Positions 5,951-6,567 of a stretch of 6,567 nucleotides of DNA are shown here, piece after piece. The position numbers were made by a program, and so were the translations under genes. The stretch is from NCBI GenBank assembly GCA_002690445.1, contig NZER01000491.1, positions 1-6,567 on the forward strand, read 5' to 3'. This stretch comes from Candidatus Pacearchaeota archaeon (GTDB taxonomy: Archaea; Nanoarchaeota; Nanoarchaeia; Pacearchaeales; GW2011-AR1). Within the stretch, counting starts at the first letter, position 1. Each line of letters opens with the position of its first letter. Under the pieces are notes generated by a model that did no database searches, was not told where the DNA came from, and saw only the letters and a list, made by a program, of their open reading frames with translations.

Positions 5951-5966
5951 CGTTTCACGTGAAACA
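5951..5966. promoter_or_regulatory. parS: parS-like centromere site (predicted ParB binding site)
   Basis: The 14-bp perfect palindrome GTTTCACGTGAAAC (5952-5965) equals the conserved core of bacterial chromosomal parS. Against the 16-bp Bacillus-type form TGTTTCACGTGAAACA the match is 15 of 16; only the first base differs. ParB loads on parS as a CTP-dependent clamp, spreads along the flanking DNA, and with ParA (or SMC loading) segregates the replicon. No parA or parB gene is in this window. The site lies 6 bp upstream of the -35 box of the rightward promoter, so a plain operator function is the main alternative. Confidence 0.75.
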
Positions 5967-5972
5967 CTGCAC

Positions 5973-6000
5973 TTGACACCAACAGCCACCGCATATAAAT
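5973..6000 (+). promoter_or_regulatory. Rightward sigma70-type promoter of the Cys-rich gene
   Basis: A perfect -35 TTGACA (5973-5978) is followed by an AT-rich -10 region, TATAAA at 5994-5999 (15-nt spacer) or ATAAAT at 5995-6000 (16-nt spacer). The spacer is slightly short, which could make the promoter activator-dependent or only moderate. The predicted leader is about 30 nt and ends in a strong ribosome site (GGAGGAAGG, 6024-6032). The parS-like dyad ends 6 bp before the -35 box. Confidence 0.65.
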
Positions 6001-6036
6001 TGATGACGTACAACAACCAGTCCGGAGGAAGGAACG

Positions 6037-6279
6037 ATGGCGAACAGAGAGACCATCCATTGCGAGTGTGAGGATTGCGGAGGAGAGGAGCACCCCATCA
6101 CCTGCCGAAAGTGTCAGTGTGAGAATTGCGGAGGGACCGCGCCCGCCTATCTCCACACTGACGATTGGCTTGAGCAACTGGAGGATCTAATCTGGCAAGT
6201 GAAGCGCTCGATGGAACCGGGGAAGGCAACACACCGAATCAACCTGCTCTCCCACATCAGAAACCACCACTTGCACTAG
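6037..6279 (+). CDS. Small Cys-rich, probably zinc-binding protein (80 aa), moron-like
   Basis: I do not recognise a named family. The start is ATG at 6037, with GGAGG (6024-6028) 8 nt upstream, so the start is secure. The N-terminal half carries seven cysteines (9, 11, 14, 23, 26, 28, 31) plus His 8 and His 19, including three CxxC pairs. This is enough to bind one or two zinc ions as a zinc ribbon or knuckle. An internal repeat is obvious: CECEDCGG (9-16) and CQCENCGG (26-33), 17 residues apart. Residues 40-58 (DDWLEQLEDLIWQVKR) form a likely amphipathic helix, and the C-terminus is His/Asn-rich. The gene stands alone, opposite to the packaging operon, with its own promoter and a strong terminator, as expected of an independently expressed early or accessory gene. 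It could be a transcription or host-takeover factor, but the sequence does not show which. Confidence 0.85.
   Translation: MANRETIHCECEDCGGEEHPITCRKCQCENCGGTAPAYLHTDDWLEQLEDLIWQVKRSMEPGKATHRINLLSHIRNHHLH
6061..6134 (+). repeat. Tandem internal duplication encoding the Cys motif
   Basis: The 23-nt segments at 6061-6083 and 6112-6134 are identical at 20 positions (differences at repeat positions 3, 4 and 13) and lie 51 nt (17 codons) apart. They encode the two C-x-C-E-[DN]-C-G-G motifs. Nucleotide identity this high suggests a fairly recent duplication or strong constraint. Confidence 0.7.
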
Positions 6280-6298
6280 GCCAGCGCCCCGGAGGCCG

Positions 6299-6342
6299 AA
6301 CCGCCCCGCACTCCACCGAGGAGCCGGGGCGGTTTTCTTTTC
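6299..6342 (+). terminator. Strong intrinsic terminator after the Cys-rich gene
   Basis: AACCGCCCCG (6299-6308) pairs perfectly over 10 bp with CGGGGCGGTT (6325-6334). An inner 4-bp helix, CTCC (6311-6314) with GGAG (6320-6323), closes a 5-nt loop. The stem is followed by a T-rich run, TTTTCTTTTC (6333-6342). It begins 19 nt after the TAG stop. In the leftward direction there is no comparable T-tract, so it is directional. Confidence 0.93.
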
Positions 6343-6567
6343 GTCCTGACCCTTATTGTTGTTGACTAATCGCAACAAGGCTGTACCATGGGAACCAGTG
6401 GGCAGGCCGCTCACCGCTGAACAATCAAAGTGACTCAGCCGGACAATTCAAACGCTCGCGGGTTGCCGACCATCGAGGCAGCCGCACACGCCGGGGAGAC
6501 TCAGGCGAGGCGAGAGATTATTGCTGTTTGACCAGCGCGGACCGGAGTCCAGAAACGAGGATCTCAA
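6343..6567. other. Right-end stretch with no supported gene
   Basis: I see no coding sequence with a ribosome site here. A weak rightward promoter candidate is TTGACT (6362-6367), 16 nt, TACCAT (6384-6389). An imperfect hairpin joins CCTT/GTTG (6351-6354 and 6358-6361) to CAACAAGG (6373-6380) and has TTGACT in its loop. A frame without stops runs from 6366 to the edge but has no ATG, GTG or TTG with a ribosome site. The start of another rightward gene may lie beyond the window. Confidence 0.5.

Noticed and set aside
5660..5962. A 100-codon plus-strand open frame (and a 70-codon one at 5613-5825) in the control region
   Set aside because: There is no Shine-Dalgarno sequence, the products are Pro/Ala/Arg-rich as GC-rich non-coding DNA gives, and the frame runs into the parS-like palindrome.
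5776..6177. A 133-codon minus-strand open frame
   Set aside because: It is antisense to the secure Cys-rich gene, crosses the rightward promoter and the parS-like site, and lacks a ribosome site.
6187..6414. A 75-codon minus-strand open frame
   Set aside because: It reads through the strong terminator hairpin and the end of the Cys-rich gene and has no ribosome site.
6430..6531. A 33-aa open frame from GTG at the right end
   Set aside because: It is very short, has no ribosome site and shows no recognisable motif.

Overview
This window looks like part of a tailed bacteriophage or prophage (Caudoviricetes). A head-and-packaging operon is read leftward on the minus strand, a 496-bp divergent control region lies to its right, and one small rightward gene follows with its own promoter and terminator. 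The phage assignment rests on a convincing large terminase (ATPase plus nuclease motifs) followed by a portal-like protein of normal length. No integrase, repressor, tRNA, transposase or CRISPR array is visible, so the lifestyle and the host cannot be read from this window. The genes have moderate GC content, and the control region is clearly more GC-rich.

Layout on the minus strand, in order of transcription: putative small terminase (5540-4986), large terminase TerL (5113-3353), a Pro/Gly-rich low-complexity protein (3353-2715), portal (2705-897), a short Met/Gln-rich protein with a basic tail (904-599), and a Pro/Gln-rich protein that runs off the left edge (594-1). The genes are packed end to end: a 128-nt overlap, a 1-nt TAATG overlap, a 9-nt gap, an 8-nt overlap and a 4-nt gap. 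This indicates one translationally coupled operon. The order terS, terL, (insert), portal is a standard packaging layout. What is unusual is that three of the six products are compositionally biased, and two of them share the peptide NPIDYT[S/A]P.

The control region (5541-6036) has no convincing gene. It holds a leftward promoter candidate for the operon with a 30-bp near-perfect dyad at its expected start point, a GC-rich and C-tract-rich stretch with a second perfect 14-bp palindrome and imperfect direct repeats, and a third perfect 14-bp palindrome, GTTTCACGTGAAAC. The last is identical to the widely conserved bacterial ParB-binding centromere site parS. Six bases after the parS-like site begins a TTGACA promoter that drives an 80-aa Cys-rich protein. 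That gene has a strong Shine-Dalgarno sequence and is closed by a strong intrinsic terminator, which gives it the look of a self-contained 'moron' cassette. The last 225 bp (6343-6567) hold no gene I can support.

The observations most worth following are the parS-like site in a phage packaging control region, the paired low-complexity proteins flanking the portal gene, and the small duplicated-Cys-motif protein next to the parS-like site.
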